Positions 7,397 through 14,699 of a DNA stretch of 17,924 bases are shown in pieces. A program made the translations under genes and the position numbers. Below the pieces are notes generated by a model. That model was not told the DNA's origin. It searched no databases and worked only from the letters and a program-made list of their open reading frames with translations. Position 1 is the stretch's first letter. Every line of letters starts with the position of its first letter. The stretch comes from Synechococcus sp. HW_metabat.21 (GTDB taxonomy: Bacteria; Cyanobacteriota; Cyanobacteriia; PCC-6307; Cyanobiaceae), in assembly GCA_018623875.1 (NCBI GenBank), contig JAAZUZ010000015.1:1-17924 (forward strand). Reading direction: 5' to 3'.

Positions 7397-8686
7397 GTGA
7401 AGCCTGCCGCCGCTGAGCCTCAGTCCTCGTCCCCTGGCGGGAGCGATGCGGCCAGCATCGTTCTCGTCTGCAATGGCCCCGGCGAACTGGCCACCTGGGT
7501 GCGCCCCCTGGCCCAGCGCCTGCACCGTGAACTCGCTCTGCGCCCGGTGACGCCGGGGGCGGAGATGGCCCTGCAGTTGGTGCTTGTTCCCTGCCCGAAT
7601 GCCACGGGCATTGAGCACCAGGTGGCGGACCGGATGGGTCTGTTTGAGCGGATCAGCCCCGCCAAACGCTTCTGGAGCCTTCTGCTGCGCCCGGGGCGAT
7701 GGCCCCGGCGCGGTGTCGTGGTCTTCCTTGGCGGTGATCAGTTCTGGACGGTGCTGCTCTCGGCCCGTCTGGGCTATCGCCACATCACCTACGCCGAATG
7801 GGTGGCCCGCTGGCCCCGCTGGAACGACCGGATTGCGGCGATGGGGCCCGCGGCCGCGGATCGCCTCTCCCGCCGCTGGCAGCCCCGCTGCCAAGTGGTC
7901 GGGGATTTGATGGCCGATCTCTCGGACGCTGCCCGTTCGGAGCGTCCCCTTCCCCAGGGGGAATGGGTGGCGTTGATGCCCGGATCCAAGCGGGCGAAGC
8001 TCCAGGTGGGGATGCCGTTTTTGCTGGAGGCCGCCGATCGCCTGGCCGCCCAGCGGCCCGGCTGCCGTTTTCTGCTGCCGGTGGCCCCCACCACAAGCGT
8101 TCAAGAGCTGCTGGCCTATGGAAGCGCGGCCAATCCGATCGCCCAGCACTACGGCTCCGGGGAGCCTCGGCTCGAGGGCGAGGACCTGGTCACCCCCGCC
8201 GGTTCCCGGATTCGTTTGGTGGAGGAGCAGCCCGCCCATGGGGTGCTCAGTCAATGCCAATTGGCGCTAACCACGGTCGGGGCGAACACGGCGGAGTTGG
8301 GGGCCCTGGGGGTCCCGATGATCGTTTTGGTGCCCACGCAGCACTTGCAGGTCATGCAGGCCTGGGATGGCGGCATCGGGATCTTGGCCCGCTTGCCCCT
8401 GCTGCGCTGGCTGCTCGGCGCGGCCCTGACTGCCTGGCGGATGCGCCACCACGGCTTCTTGGCCTGGCCGAACATCTCGGCAGGACGTCAGGTCGTGCCC
8501 GAGCGCGTTGGGGCGATCACGCCAGAGGAGATCGCCGGGGAAGCCGCCGATTGGTTGGCCCATCCCCAGCGCTTGGAGGGGATGCGGGAGGACCTGCGCA
8601 GCCTGCGCGGGCAGCCTGGTGCCGTCGCAGCCCTGGCCGGGATGGTGCGGGAATTGCTGCCGCCGGCCCCTGGGGACGCTGCCTAG
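7397..8686 (+). CDS. LpxB-related (lipid-A-disaccharide-synthase-like) glycosyltransferase
   Basis: This 429-residue protein has a two-lobed, GT-B-like layout related to LpxB. The N-terminal lobe begins IVLVCNGPGELATWVRPLAQ (21-40), where LpxB has its G-E-x-S/G region. The middle has VVGDLMAD (167-174) and MPGSKRAK (194-201), equivalent to the LPGSR of LpxB. The C-terminal lobe has TTVGANTAELGALGVPM (292-308), equivalent to the sugar-nucleotide-binding 'SGTATLE..GVPMV' segment. It differs enough from true LpxB that the substrate is uncertain; this looks like the cyanobacterial 'LpxB-related' family. Start is GTG 7397, 20 bases after tRNA-Leu. It is followed 29 bases later by msrB. Picocyanobacterial lipid A is simplified, so its pathway role is open. 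Confidence 0.8.
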   Translation: MKPAAAEPQSSSPGGSDAASIVLVCNGPGELATWVRPLAQRLHRELALRPVTPGAEMALQLVLVPCPNATGIEHQVADRMGLFERISPAKRFWSLLLRPGRWPRRGVVVFLGGDQFWTVLLSARLGYRHITYAEWVARWPRWNDRIAAMGPAAADRLSRRWQPRCQVVGDLMADLSDAARSERPLPQGEWVALMPGSKRAKLQVGMPFLLEAADRLAAQRPGCRFLLPVAPTTSVQELLAYGSAANPIAQHYGSGEPRLEGEDLVTPAGSRIRLVEEQPAHGVLSQCQLALTTVGANTAELGALGVPMIVLVPTQHLQVMQAWDGGIGILARLPLLRWLLGAALTAWRMRHHGFLAWPNISAGRQVVPERVGAITPEEIAGEAADWLAHPQRLEGMREDLRSLRGQPGAVAALAGMVRELLPPAPGDAA

Positions 8687-8715
8687 CTTGAGGGCAATCC
8701 GCAGGATCTCCAGCG

Positions 8716-9117
8716 ATGGCTGACGCCGCCCAGCACGACCACGAGCAATGGCGCGAGAAGCTCACTCCTGAGCAGTTCCAAGTGGCCCGGATGGGAGGGA
8801 CCGAGCGGGCCTTCACCGGGGTCTATTGGGACAACAAAGCGAAGGGCATGTACCGCTGCGTCTGCTGCGGCAGCGAGCTCTTCAGCTCCGAGACCAAGTT
8901 CAACTCGGGCACCGGCTGGCCGAGCTTTTGGGATGGGGCCAAGGAGGGCGCCATCAGCACCCACTCGGACACCAGCCACGGCATGGTTCGCACCGAGATC
9001 AAGTGCGCCAACTGCGACGCCCACCTGGGCCACGTCTTTAACGACGGTCCCACGCCCACCGGTCTGCGTTACTGCGTCAACTCGGCGTCGCTGAACTTTG
9101 AGGAGGCGAAGGGCTAG
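8716..9117 (+). CDS. msrB: Peptide-methionine (R)-S-oxide reductase
   Basis: The 133-residue MsrB is complete. Zinc ligands are C48/C51 (YRCVCCGSEL) and C97/C100 (IKCANCDAHLGH). The core motif is FNSGTGWPSFW at 62-72, and the catalytic cysteine is C120 in RYCVNSASL. It reduces methionine-R-sulfoxide in proteins, normally recharged by thioredoxin. The usual resolving cysteine of SGCGWPSF is a threonine here (T66), as in many MsrBs. Regeneration would then use another cysteine or direct reduction. The gene starts 29 bases after the LpxB-related gene on the same strand and converges on the PRC-barrel gene with a 12-base gap. The start ATG 8716 fits the family length. Confidence 0.97.
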   Translation: MADAAQHDHEQWREKLTPEQFQVARMGGTERAFTGVYWDNKAKGMYRCVCCGSELFSSETKFNSGTGWPSFWDGAKEGAISTHSDTSHGMVRTEIKCANCDAHLGHVFNDGPTPTGLRYCVNSASLNFEEAKG

Positions 9118-9129
9118 GCCCTTCCCCCA

Positions 9130-10053
9130 TCACCACGGGTCGCCGCCGGAGGACTCCCGCCTCCGCGGCATCGGCGAGCGCTCGTCGTAGGGCTCGTAGG
9201 GCTCCACGTCCAGCGGGGACTCATCGCGCACGTAGCGGCGCGGCGTGGGCTCCTCGTCTAGGTAGCGGCGCTGGCGCAGGGGCTCCCGTTCGCGGCGCTG
9301 CTCGACCTCGACGTAGTCGTAATCCTCTTCTGGCTCGAAGCGGCGGTTGGTGGCTGGTTCAATCCGGCGCTGTTCCTCCTGTGCCGTCGGTTGGCCCGCG
9401 GCCAGTTGGTTCTCAACCGGAACCATGTTGAGGCGATAGCGCTCGCGCTCCTCCTGCTCCCAGCTCGGGCCACCGACGCCCAGCTTCTCCAGCAGACCGG
9501 TGCCCAGTTGCTTCAGCTTCTCCTCGGCGCCCTCGTAAACAATGATTCGGTCGGGTCCGCTGCTGACGATCTCCTCAACGGTCAGCTCCCAGGTGCTCAG
9601 GACCCCTTCCCCGAGGAGCGGCACGCCGACGGCCCCGATCACCAAGGTGGTGAGCTCGCCGGTTTCGATGTCGAAGCTGAAGCCCAGCACCCGGCCCAGC
9701 TGTTCGCCCGATTCGGTGATCACCTGGCAGTTGATCACCCGGGAGTAGCGGTCCGGATCGAAGTTCTCGGACAGGGAGTCCGCGGAATCCACCAGGATCA
9801 CGTCGCCCACCTGGCGAATGCTCTCCAGGGGCATCCAGCGCGGCAGGCCCGGCAGGAAACGGGTCAGCGGGTTGTCGCGCAGGCCCAGGGAAACCACCTC
9901 GCGGCGGTCGATATCGACGACGACTTCGCCCACCACACCCAGACGCCGTCCGGTGTCGCGGGTGATCACCTGGGTGCCCATCAGCTCCGAGCGCAGCCAA
10001 AGGCGGTCGCTTGGGGTGGCCGCGGGGTCGCTTCCGGGTGGGGTGCTTGTCAT
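9130..10053 (-). CDS. Double PRC-barrel domain protein with charged tail
   Basis: This 307-residue protein has two PRC-barrel-like repeats. The first (about residues 17-88) has 'LMGTQVITRDTGRRLGVVGEVVVDIDRREVVSLGL'. The second (about 104-170) has 'INCQVITESGEQLGRVLGFSFDIETGELTTLVIG'. Both show the 'V-I-T-x-x-G-x-x-L-G-x-V-x-x-x-x-x-D' pattern of the fold first seen in the photosynthetic reaction-centre H subunit and RimM. There is no signal peptide or membrane helix, so it is probably cytosolic or peripheral. Residues 200-307 are rich in Glu, Arg and Tyr with repeated ERRR/EPYD-like runs and are likely disordered. It lies 35 bases downstream of smc on the same strand and may share its transcript. 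Function is unknown; PRC-barrel proteins usually bind other proteins or RNA. The ATG at 10053 lacks a clear Shine-Dalgarno sequence. Confidence 0.85.
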   Translation of the reverse strand: MTSTPPGSDPAATPSDRLWLRSELMGTQVITRDTGRRLGVVGEVVVDIDRREVVSLGLRDNPLTRFLPGLPRWMPLESIRQVGDVILVDSADSLSENFDPDRYSRVINCQVITESGEQLGRVLGFSFDIETGELTTLVIGAVGVPLLGEGVLSTWELTVEEIVSSGPDRIIVYEGAEEKLKQLGTGLLEKLGVGGPSWEQEERERYRLNMVPVENQLAAGQPTAQEEQRRIEPATNRRFEPEEDYDYVEVEQRREREPLRQRRYLDEEPTPRRYVRDESPLDVEPYEPYDERSPMPRRRESSGGDPW

Positions 10054-10088
10054 GGGCGCATTGTGACCGAAAAGCGGGCGGGGCTTTG

Positions 10089-13000
10089 TTACGCCGCTTG
10101 GGGTAATCCCACCACCTGGGTGTGGGCTCCGCGGGCCTGGGTCACACCGATGGTGCGGGTGGCGGCCCCAATCATCGGACGGCGGTGGCTGACCACGAGG
10201 AACTGGGCGGCATCGGCCTGCTGGGCGATCAAGGCAGCCAAGCGCTCCACGTTGACGCCATCGAGGAAGCTGTCGACCTCATCGAGGGCATAGAAGGGGG
10301 AGGGACGGAAGCGCTGCAGCGCAAAGAGGAAGCTCAGGGCGGTCAAGGACTTCTCGCCGCCGCTCATGGAGGCCAGGCGGCGCACCGCTTTGCCCTTGGG
10401 GTGGGCCACCAGGTTCAGTCCCCCGTCGAGCGGGGCCTCGGGGTTCTCCAGTTGCAGGAAGCCTTCGCCATCGGAGAGGCCCGCAAAGATGTCGCGGAAG
10501 TGTCCGTCGACGGCGTTGAAGGCCTCCATGAAGGCCTCCTGGCGCAGGGTTGCCACGGTCTCGATCCGCAGCAGCAGTTCTTCGCGCTCCTTGCAGAGCA
10601 CATCGAGGCGCTCCTGCAGGTCCGCCAGCCGGGTCTCCAGTTCCTCAAGCTCCTGCAGGGCGAGCATGTTGACCGGCTCGAGGGCCTCCATCCGCTGCTG
10701 CAGGCTCTTGAGTTCGGCCTGGAGGGCCTCGAGGCCGTTCTCACGCACCTCGTTGGGTATCTCCGGCAGGGGATCGGGGAGTTCCCGCTGTAGCTGCTCG
10801 AGCCGGCTGCCGCCGCTGCGCTCCTCCTCGGCCAGGGCCAGGAGTTCTTCACCGAGGCGCTGGAGTTCCCACTCCTGCTGCTGGAGGGCTTGGCGCTGCT
10901 TGGCGAGTTGGGCCTCCGCTTCATCGCGGGCGCGGCGCCGTTCACCGAAGCGGGTTTGCAACTCCTGTTGTTTGGCCTCGAGTTCGCTGCGCTTCTGCTG
11001 GTCGGCCTGGTGTTGCTCCTTCCATTGGCTGCGCTCGGCGATCAGGGCGTTCACGGCTTGGGCGAGCCGTTGTTCTTCGCCGCCGAGGGCCTGCAGTTGG
11101 CTGTTGACCCGCTCCGCGGCCAGTCCCCTCTCCCGGCGGGCGGCGAGCAGGTTGTCCCGTTCCTGCCGGGCCTTGGTCAGGGCGGCGTCGGCGGCTTCGA
11201 GTTCCTGCTGGAGCCCCTGCCAACGCTCGCTGTCGCCGCTGGCCTGGGCGCTGGCTTCGCTGGCTTCCAAGTCCTGCAGGGCCTGTTGCAGCGGGTTGAG
11301 TTCCGTGGCGATGGTCTGCAGCCGCTGCTGACCGCCATTGAGGTCGGTCTCGATCTGCTTGATCCGTGCCGTCAGCTGATCGCGGCGTTCTTGCAAGGGG
11401 CCATGGGCCCGTTGGGCGGCCGTGCGTTCGGCCTCCAGGGCGGCCTTGCGCTGCTCAAGGCGGCTGAGCTGCGGGCGCAGTTCCTCAAGGGCCCGTCCCA
11501 GCTCGGCCTCTTTGCGCTTGCAGGCCAGCAGGGTTTCACCGAGTTCCAGCAGGCGCCGGCGCAGGGGCTCGGCTTCATCGGCGTCGCTCGCGGCACCAAA
11601 GCTCAGCTGGTTGCCCCGCTGCTGGAAGCTGCCGCCGGTCATGGCCCCGCTCTTCTCCAGCAGTTCGCCATCGAGGGTGACCGCGCGGCAGCGGCCCAGT
11701 TCGCGGCGGGCGCTGGCGAGGTCCCGGAAGACCAGGGTGTCGCCGAAGACGTAGCGGAAGACCTCGCTGTAGACGGGTTCGAAGCGCACCAGTTCCACGG
11801 CGCGGCCCACCAGACCGTCACCGCCCACGGCTCCACCGCCCCGCTCGAAGGCGGCGCCATTGCGCATGGCCCCCCCGCCACCGCGGATTTTGTTGAGGGG
11901 CAGGAAGGTCAGTCGTCCAGCCCGGCGGCTCTTGAGCAGATCGATCGCCCGGGCCGCAATCCGGTCGTCATCGACCACGACCTGGCCGAGGCGGGCCCCG
12001 GCGGCCACTTCGAGGGCGAGGCGATTGGCTTCTTCCACGTCCCCGAGTTGGGCAACCGGACCATGGATCCCCTCCAGTCCGGCCTCCAGCAGCAGGCGCA
12101 GGGCCCCGGTGCCGCGGCTTTCCTGGATGGTTTCGCGCCGGGATTCCATCCGGGCGATCTCCCGCTCCAGGCTGACCTGCTCCTGCTCGAGCCGCTGGCG
12201 GGTGCGTTGCTGGAGGGCGAGGGCTTCGGCGAGCTCCTGGGCGCGGGTCTGCTGGGCCTTGAGGTCATCGAGGAGCTGTTGCCACTCCTGCTCGAGCGCG
12301 GTCAGGGAGCTGGAGACCCCATCGCTGCTGGCGGCGTCTTGCTGGAGCTGCTCCTGAAGTTCGCCCAGGCGCTCCTGCTCCTGACGCAGGCGCTCGACGA
12401 GTTGCTGTTGCTCGGCCTGCAGCGGGGAGAGCTTGGCCTGGAGGTCCTGGCGCTGGCGGCTGCGCTGCTTTTGCTCTTCGAGCCAGCTGCCGCTGCGGCC
12501 GGCCACTTCCCCGAGGCGCCGGCGGGAGAGTTCGACGGCGGCTTCGGCGCTGCGGCAGTCGGCTTCGGCCTGCTCGAGGCTGGCCTGGTCGTCGGCGCTG
12601 TTCAGCTGGCTCTGCTGTTGCTTGAGGTCGGCCTGCTGGCGGCCCAGCTCCATCCGTTGGCGCTGCAACTCTTCGGCGCCCTGCTGGTGCTTCTCGGCTT
12701 GGCGGCTGAGCTCCCGCGCGCTGGCCTCCAGACCCGCCAGCTCGGATTGCACCGCCAGCAATTGGTCTTCTCCGAGGGCCTTGACCTCGGCCTGCAAGGC
12801 CTCGAGGGCTTTGGCTGCGCTCTCGAGGGTCGTCCTGCCTTCGCTGACGCTTTGGCGCTCGCTCTCCTGCTGGCGTTTCAGCGCCTCCTGACGGCTTTGC
12901 AGCTGCTTGAACTGGCTCTCGGCCTGCTCGAAGCCCAGCACTTGCTCCTGCAGCCGGCCCCGCTGGAAGCGGTCCCGTAGCTCCTGATAGGTGCGGGCCT

Positions 13001-13694
13001 TGGCGCAGTCCCGCTCGAGCTTCTGGCGGGAGACCAGCAGTTCCTGCTGGACGATGGCGCAGCGCTCCTCCCGGTCTTGGACGTCGGAGAGTTTGGAGCG
13101 GGTCTGCTCGATCCGGGAGTCAAAGAGCGCCACCCCGGCCAGCTCGTCGATGATTCCGCGGCGGTCCCGGGAACTCATCGAGACGATGCGGGTCACGTCG
13201 CCCTGCATGACGACGTTGCTGCCCTCAGGGTCCACCCGCAGCCGCCGGAGCTGGGTTTGGAGCTGCTGGAGATTGCAGGGGACGCCGTCGGCGCTGTAGG
13301 TGCTGGCGTAGGTGCCGCCCGGGGCGATGCGCAGCCGACGGGTCACCGTCCATTCGGTTTGCCCGGGTTTGATCCAGGGGCCTTCCTCGGGTGCCTCAAG
13401 GCCCTGTTCGGCCTCGTCGGGCTGCCAGTCGCTGAGGTCGAAGCGAACCGAGACCACCGTTTCGGCGGCCTTGCCCTGCTTCAGCTTGGAGCTGTTGACC
13501 AGGTCGGGGAGTCGCTCGGCCCGCATCCCACGGCTGCTGGCGAGGCCCAGGCAGAAGAGGACCCCATCAAGGATGTTGCTTTTGCCCGAGCCGTTCGGAC
13601 CGGTGACCACCGTGAACCCCTCGTCCAGTGGGATCGACATCGATCCGCCAAAGGACTTGAAGTGGGTCAGCTCTACCTGATTGATGTGAACCAA
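10089..13694 (-). CDS. smc: Chromosome partition/condensation protein SMC
   Basis: The 1201-residue protein has the full SMC layout. The N-terminal ATPase part begins VHINQVELTHFKSFGG, with Walker A GPNGSGKS at 32-39. A first long coiled coil rich in Gln, Glu, Leu and Arg runs from about 170 to 530. The hinge spans about 540-690 (GLEGIHGPVAQLG, LVFRDLASARREL, EKSGAMTGGSFQQRG). A second coiled coil runs to about 1010. The C-terminal ATPase part has signature SGGEKS from 1111 and Walker B YALDEVD with D1138 and E1139. SMC dimers with ScpA/ScpB organise and segregate the chromosome. The start is TTG at 13694: no in-frame ATG exists before the upstream stop, and the N-terminus aligns with homologues. 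The hinge holds an unusual glycine-rich stretch. The PRC-barrel gene follows 35 bases downstream. Confidence 0.97.
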   Translation of the reverse strand: MVHINQVELTHFKSFGGSMSIPLDEGFTVVTGPNGSGKSNILDGVLFCLGLASSRGMRAERLPDLVNSSKLKQGKAAETVVSVRFDLSDWQPDEAEQGLEAPEEGPWIKPGQTEWTVTRRLRIAPGGTYASTYSADGVPCNLQQLQTQLRRLRVDPEGSNVVMQGDVTRIVSMSSRDRRGIIDELAGVALFDSRIEQTRSKLSDVQDREERCAIVQQELLVSRQKLERDCAKARTYQELRDRFQRGRLQEQVLGFEQAESQFKQLQSRQEALKRQQESERQSVSEGRTTLESAAKALEALQAEVKALGEDQLLAVQSELAGLEASARELSRQAEKHQQGAEELQRQRMELGRQQADLKQQQSQLNSADDQASLEQAEADCRSAEAAVELSRRRLGEVAGRSGSWLEEQKQRSRQRQDLQAKLSPLQAEQQQLVERLRQEQERLGELQEQLQQDAASSDGVSSSLTALEQEWQQLLDDLKAQQTRAQELAEALALQQRTRQRLEQEQVSLEREIARMESRRETIQESRGTGALRLLLEAGLEGIHGPVAQLGDVEEANRLALEVAAGARLGQVVVDDDRIAARAIDLLKSRRAGRLTFLPLNKIRGGGGAMRNGAAFERGGGAVGGDGLVGRAVELVRFEPVYSEVFRYVFGDTLVFRDLASARRELGRCRAVTLDGELLEKSGAMTGGSFQQRGNQLSFGAASDADEAEPLRRRLLELGETLLACKRKEAELGRALEELRPQLSRLEQRKAALEAERTAAQRAHGPLQERRDQLTARIKQIETDLNGGQQRLQTIATELNPLQQALQDLEASEASAQASGDSERWQGLQQELEAADAALTKARQERDNLLAARRERGLAAERVNSQLQALGGEEQRLAQAVNALIAERSQWKEQHQADQQKRSELEAKQQELQTRFGERRRARDEAEAQLAKQRQALQQQEWELQRLGEELLALAEEERSGGSRLEQLQRELPDPLPEIPNEVRENGLEALQAELKSLQQRMEALEPVNMLALQELEELETRLADLQERLDVLCKEREELLLRIETVATLRQEAFMEAFNAVDGHFRDIFAGLSDGEGFLQLENPEAPLDGGLNLVAHPKGKAVRRLASMSGGEKSLTALSFLFALQRFRPSPFYALDEVDSFLDGVNVERLAALIAQQADAAQFLVVSHRRPMIGAATRTIGVTQARGAHTQVVGLPQAA

Positions 13695-13785
13695 CAGGCC
13701 CGAGCGTCGAGCAGTCGAAAAGTAGCCGACCCTCTGTCGATTTCAAGGCGTGGTCATTACGGTGTGGTGGCTGTCCCACGGCCCC

Positions 13786-14292
13786 ATGGACTCAGGCACG
13801 ACCAGCAACGGTGTTCCCCAGGAGCCCATGCCGGAGCAGCCATGGCAGGAGAAGGTCGAGCCGGAGCGAGAGGAGTCGCCTGAGCGCGAGTCCGTTTCCC
13901 CAGTCGCGACGCTCTTCCGGGAGCACTTTGAGCAGTTTCTGCCGACGATCCAGCAGGAGTGGCCCGAGGTGGCGCGCCACACCCTGGAGGCCACCCGCGG
14001 CAGCTTGGACACCGTGGTCGAGGTGATCGCTCGCCAGACCGGACGCACCAGCGACGGTGTGAAGGATCAGCTCTTGGATCTACTGACCCTTGGTGAGGAC
14101 CAGGCCCAGCAATGGGCGGATTCGCTAAGGCCCCTGGAGGAGCAGCTGGAGCAGTTGCTGGATGACCTGAATACGACTCTGCGGCCGCGCATCGAGAAAC
14201 CCGTTCGGGAGCGCCCCTTGATGGCCTTGGGTTTGGCTGCTGGAGTGGGTGTGTTGTTGGGGCTGATGCTCTCCGGCCGCCGCTCGTCATGA
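13786..14292 (+). CDS. YqjD/ElaB (DUF883)-like C-tail-anchored protein
   Basis: This protein of about 168 residues has an acidic Pro/Glu-rich N-terminus, an amphipathic helical middle (about 40-135) with 'GSLDTVVEVIARQTGR' and 'EEQLEQLLDDLNTTLRPRIE', and a terminal helix 'RPLMALGLAAGVGVLLGLML' ending in RRSS. That end (P-x-x-A-x-G-x-A-A-G-V-G-x-L-x-G) is the hallmark of the ElaB/YqjD/DUF883 group. In E. coli these are inner-membrane proteins that bind ribosomes in stationary phase. The start is uncertain: ATG 13786 is used here; GTG 13750 extends it by 12 residues; ATG 13828 is preceded by AGGAG at 3 bases. It is divergent from smc. The stop overlaps the next gene as ATGA (14289-14292). The role here is inferred from family only. 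Confidence 0.75.
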   Translation: MDSGTTSNGVPQEPMPEQPWQEKVEPEREESPERESVSPVATLFREHFEQFLPTIQQEWPEVARHTLEATRGSLDTVVEVIARQTGRTSDGVKDQLLDLLTLGEDQAQQWADSLRPLEEQLEQLLDDLNTTLRPRIEKPVRERPLMALGLAAGVGVLLGLMLSGRRSS

Positions 14293-14699
14293 CCAGCTCC
14301 GACTCTTCATCCCCGCAGGAGGCTCCGCGGCGTGGGGTGCCCCTGAAGGCGGCGTCTCGGATCACCGGTCTGGTGGCCTCGGTGATGGACCTGCACGTCC
14401 GTATCGCCCTCAAGGAGGCTGACCGGGAGAAGCGGCGCCTGATCGGCGGTGTGGTCCTGCTGATGGCCGGGTTCTCGGCGCTGCTGATGGCCTGGTTAGC
14501 GGCCGATGTGGCGCTCCTGGTTTGGTTGCATCAGAGCTGGGCTTGGAGCTGGATCCATGCCGCCCTCGGGGTGATGGGCATGAACCTGCTCTTGAGCGGA
14601 CTCTTCTTGCGGATCGGCGGCCTGATGACGAAGGGCCCCTACCTGCCTGAAACGCTGGCGGGGCTTACGAAGACGACGCGGGCGTTGGTCGGTCGCTGA
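14289..14699 (+). CDS. YqjE-like (DUF1469, 'phage holin superfamily') membrane protein
   Basis: This 136-residue protein has a polar N-terminus, an amphipathic stretch 'LVASVMDLHVRIALKEADREKRR' (28-50), two strong membrane helices (51-78 and 86-110), and a short cytoplasmic tail 'PYLPETLAGLTKTTRAL'. That plan matches YqjE / putative Actinobacterial Holin-X proteins (DUF1469). Despite the holin label, nothing phage-like surrounds it, so a host membrane role is more likely. Its ATG overlaps the stop of the YqjD-like gene by 4 bases, as expected for a translationally coupled pair; E. coli yqjD and yqjE are likewise adjacent. Its last 35 bases overlap the 3' end of the antiporter gene on the opposite strand. 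Confidence 0.8.
   Translation: MTSSDSSSPQEAPRRGVPLKAASRITGLVASVMDLHVRIALKEADREKRRLIGGVVLLMAGFSALLMAWLAADVALLVWLHQSWAWSWIHAALGVMGMNLLLSGLFLRIGGLMTKGPYLPETLAGLTKTTRALVGR

Noticed and set aside
7358..8260. A 300-codon reverse-strand frame across tRNA-Leu and the LpxB-related gene
   Set aside because: It overlaps a certain tRNA and a conserved protein gene and shows no family features.
10890..12980. A 696-codon open frame antisense to smc
   Set aside because: It is Leu/Ala/Gly-rich and mirrors the repetitive Gln/Glu/Leu codons of the SMC coiled coil; no domain is visible.
14289..14699. Evidence for a prophage from the holin-like label
   Set aside because: No other phage gene lies nearby, and the pairing with a YqjD-like gene points to a host membrane protein.
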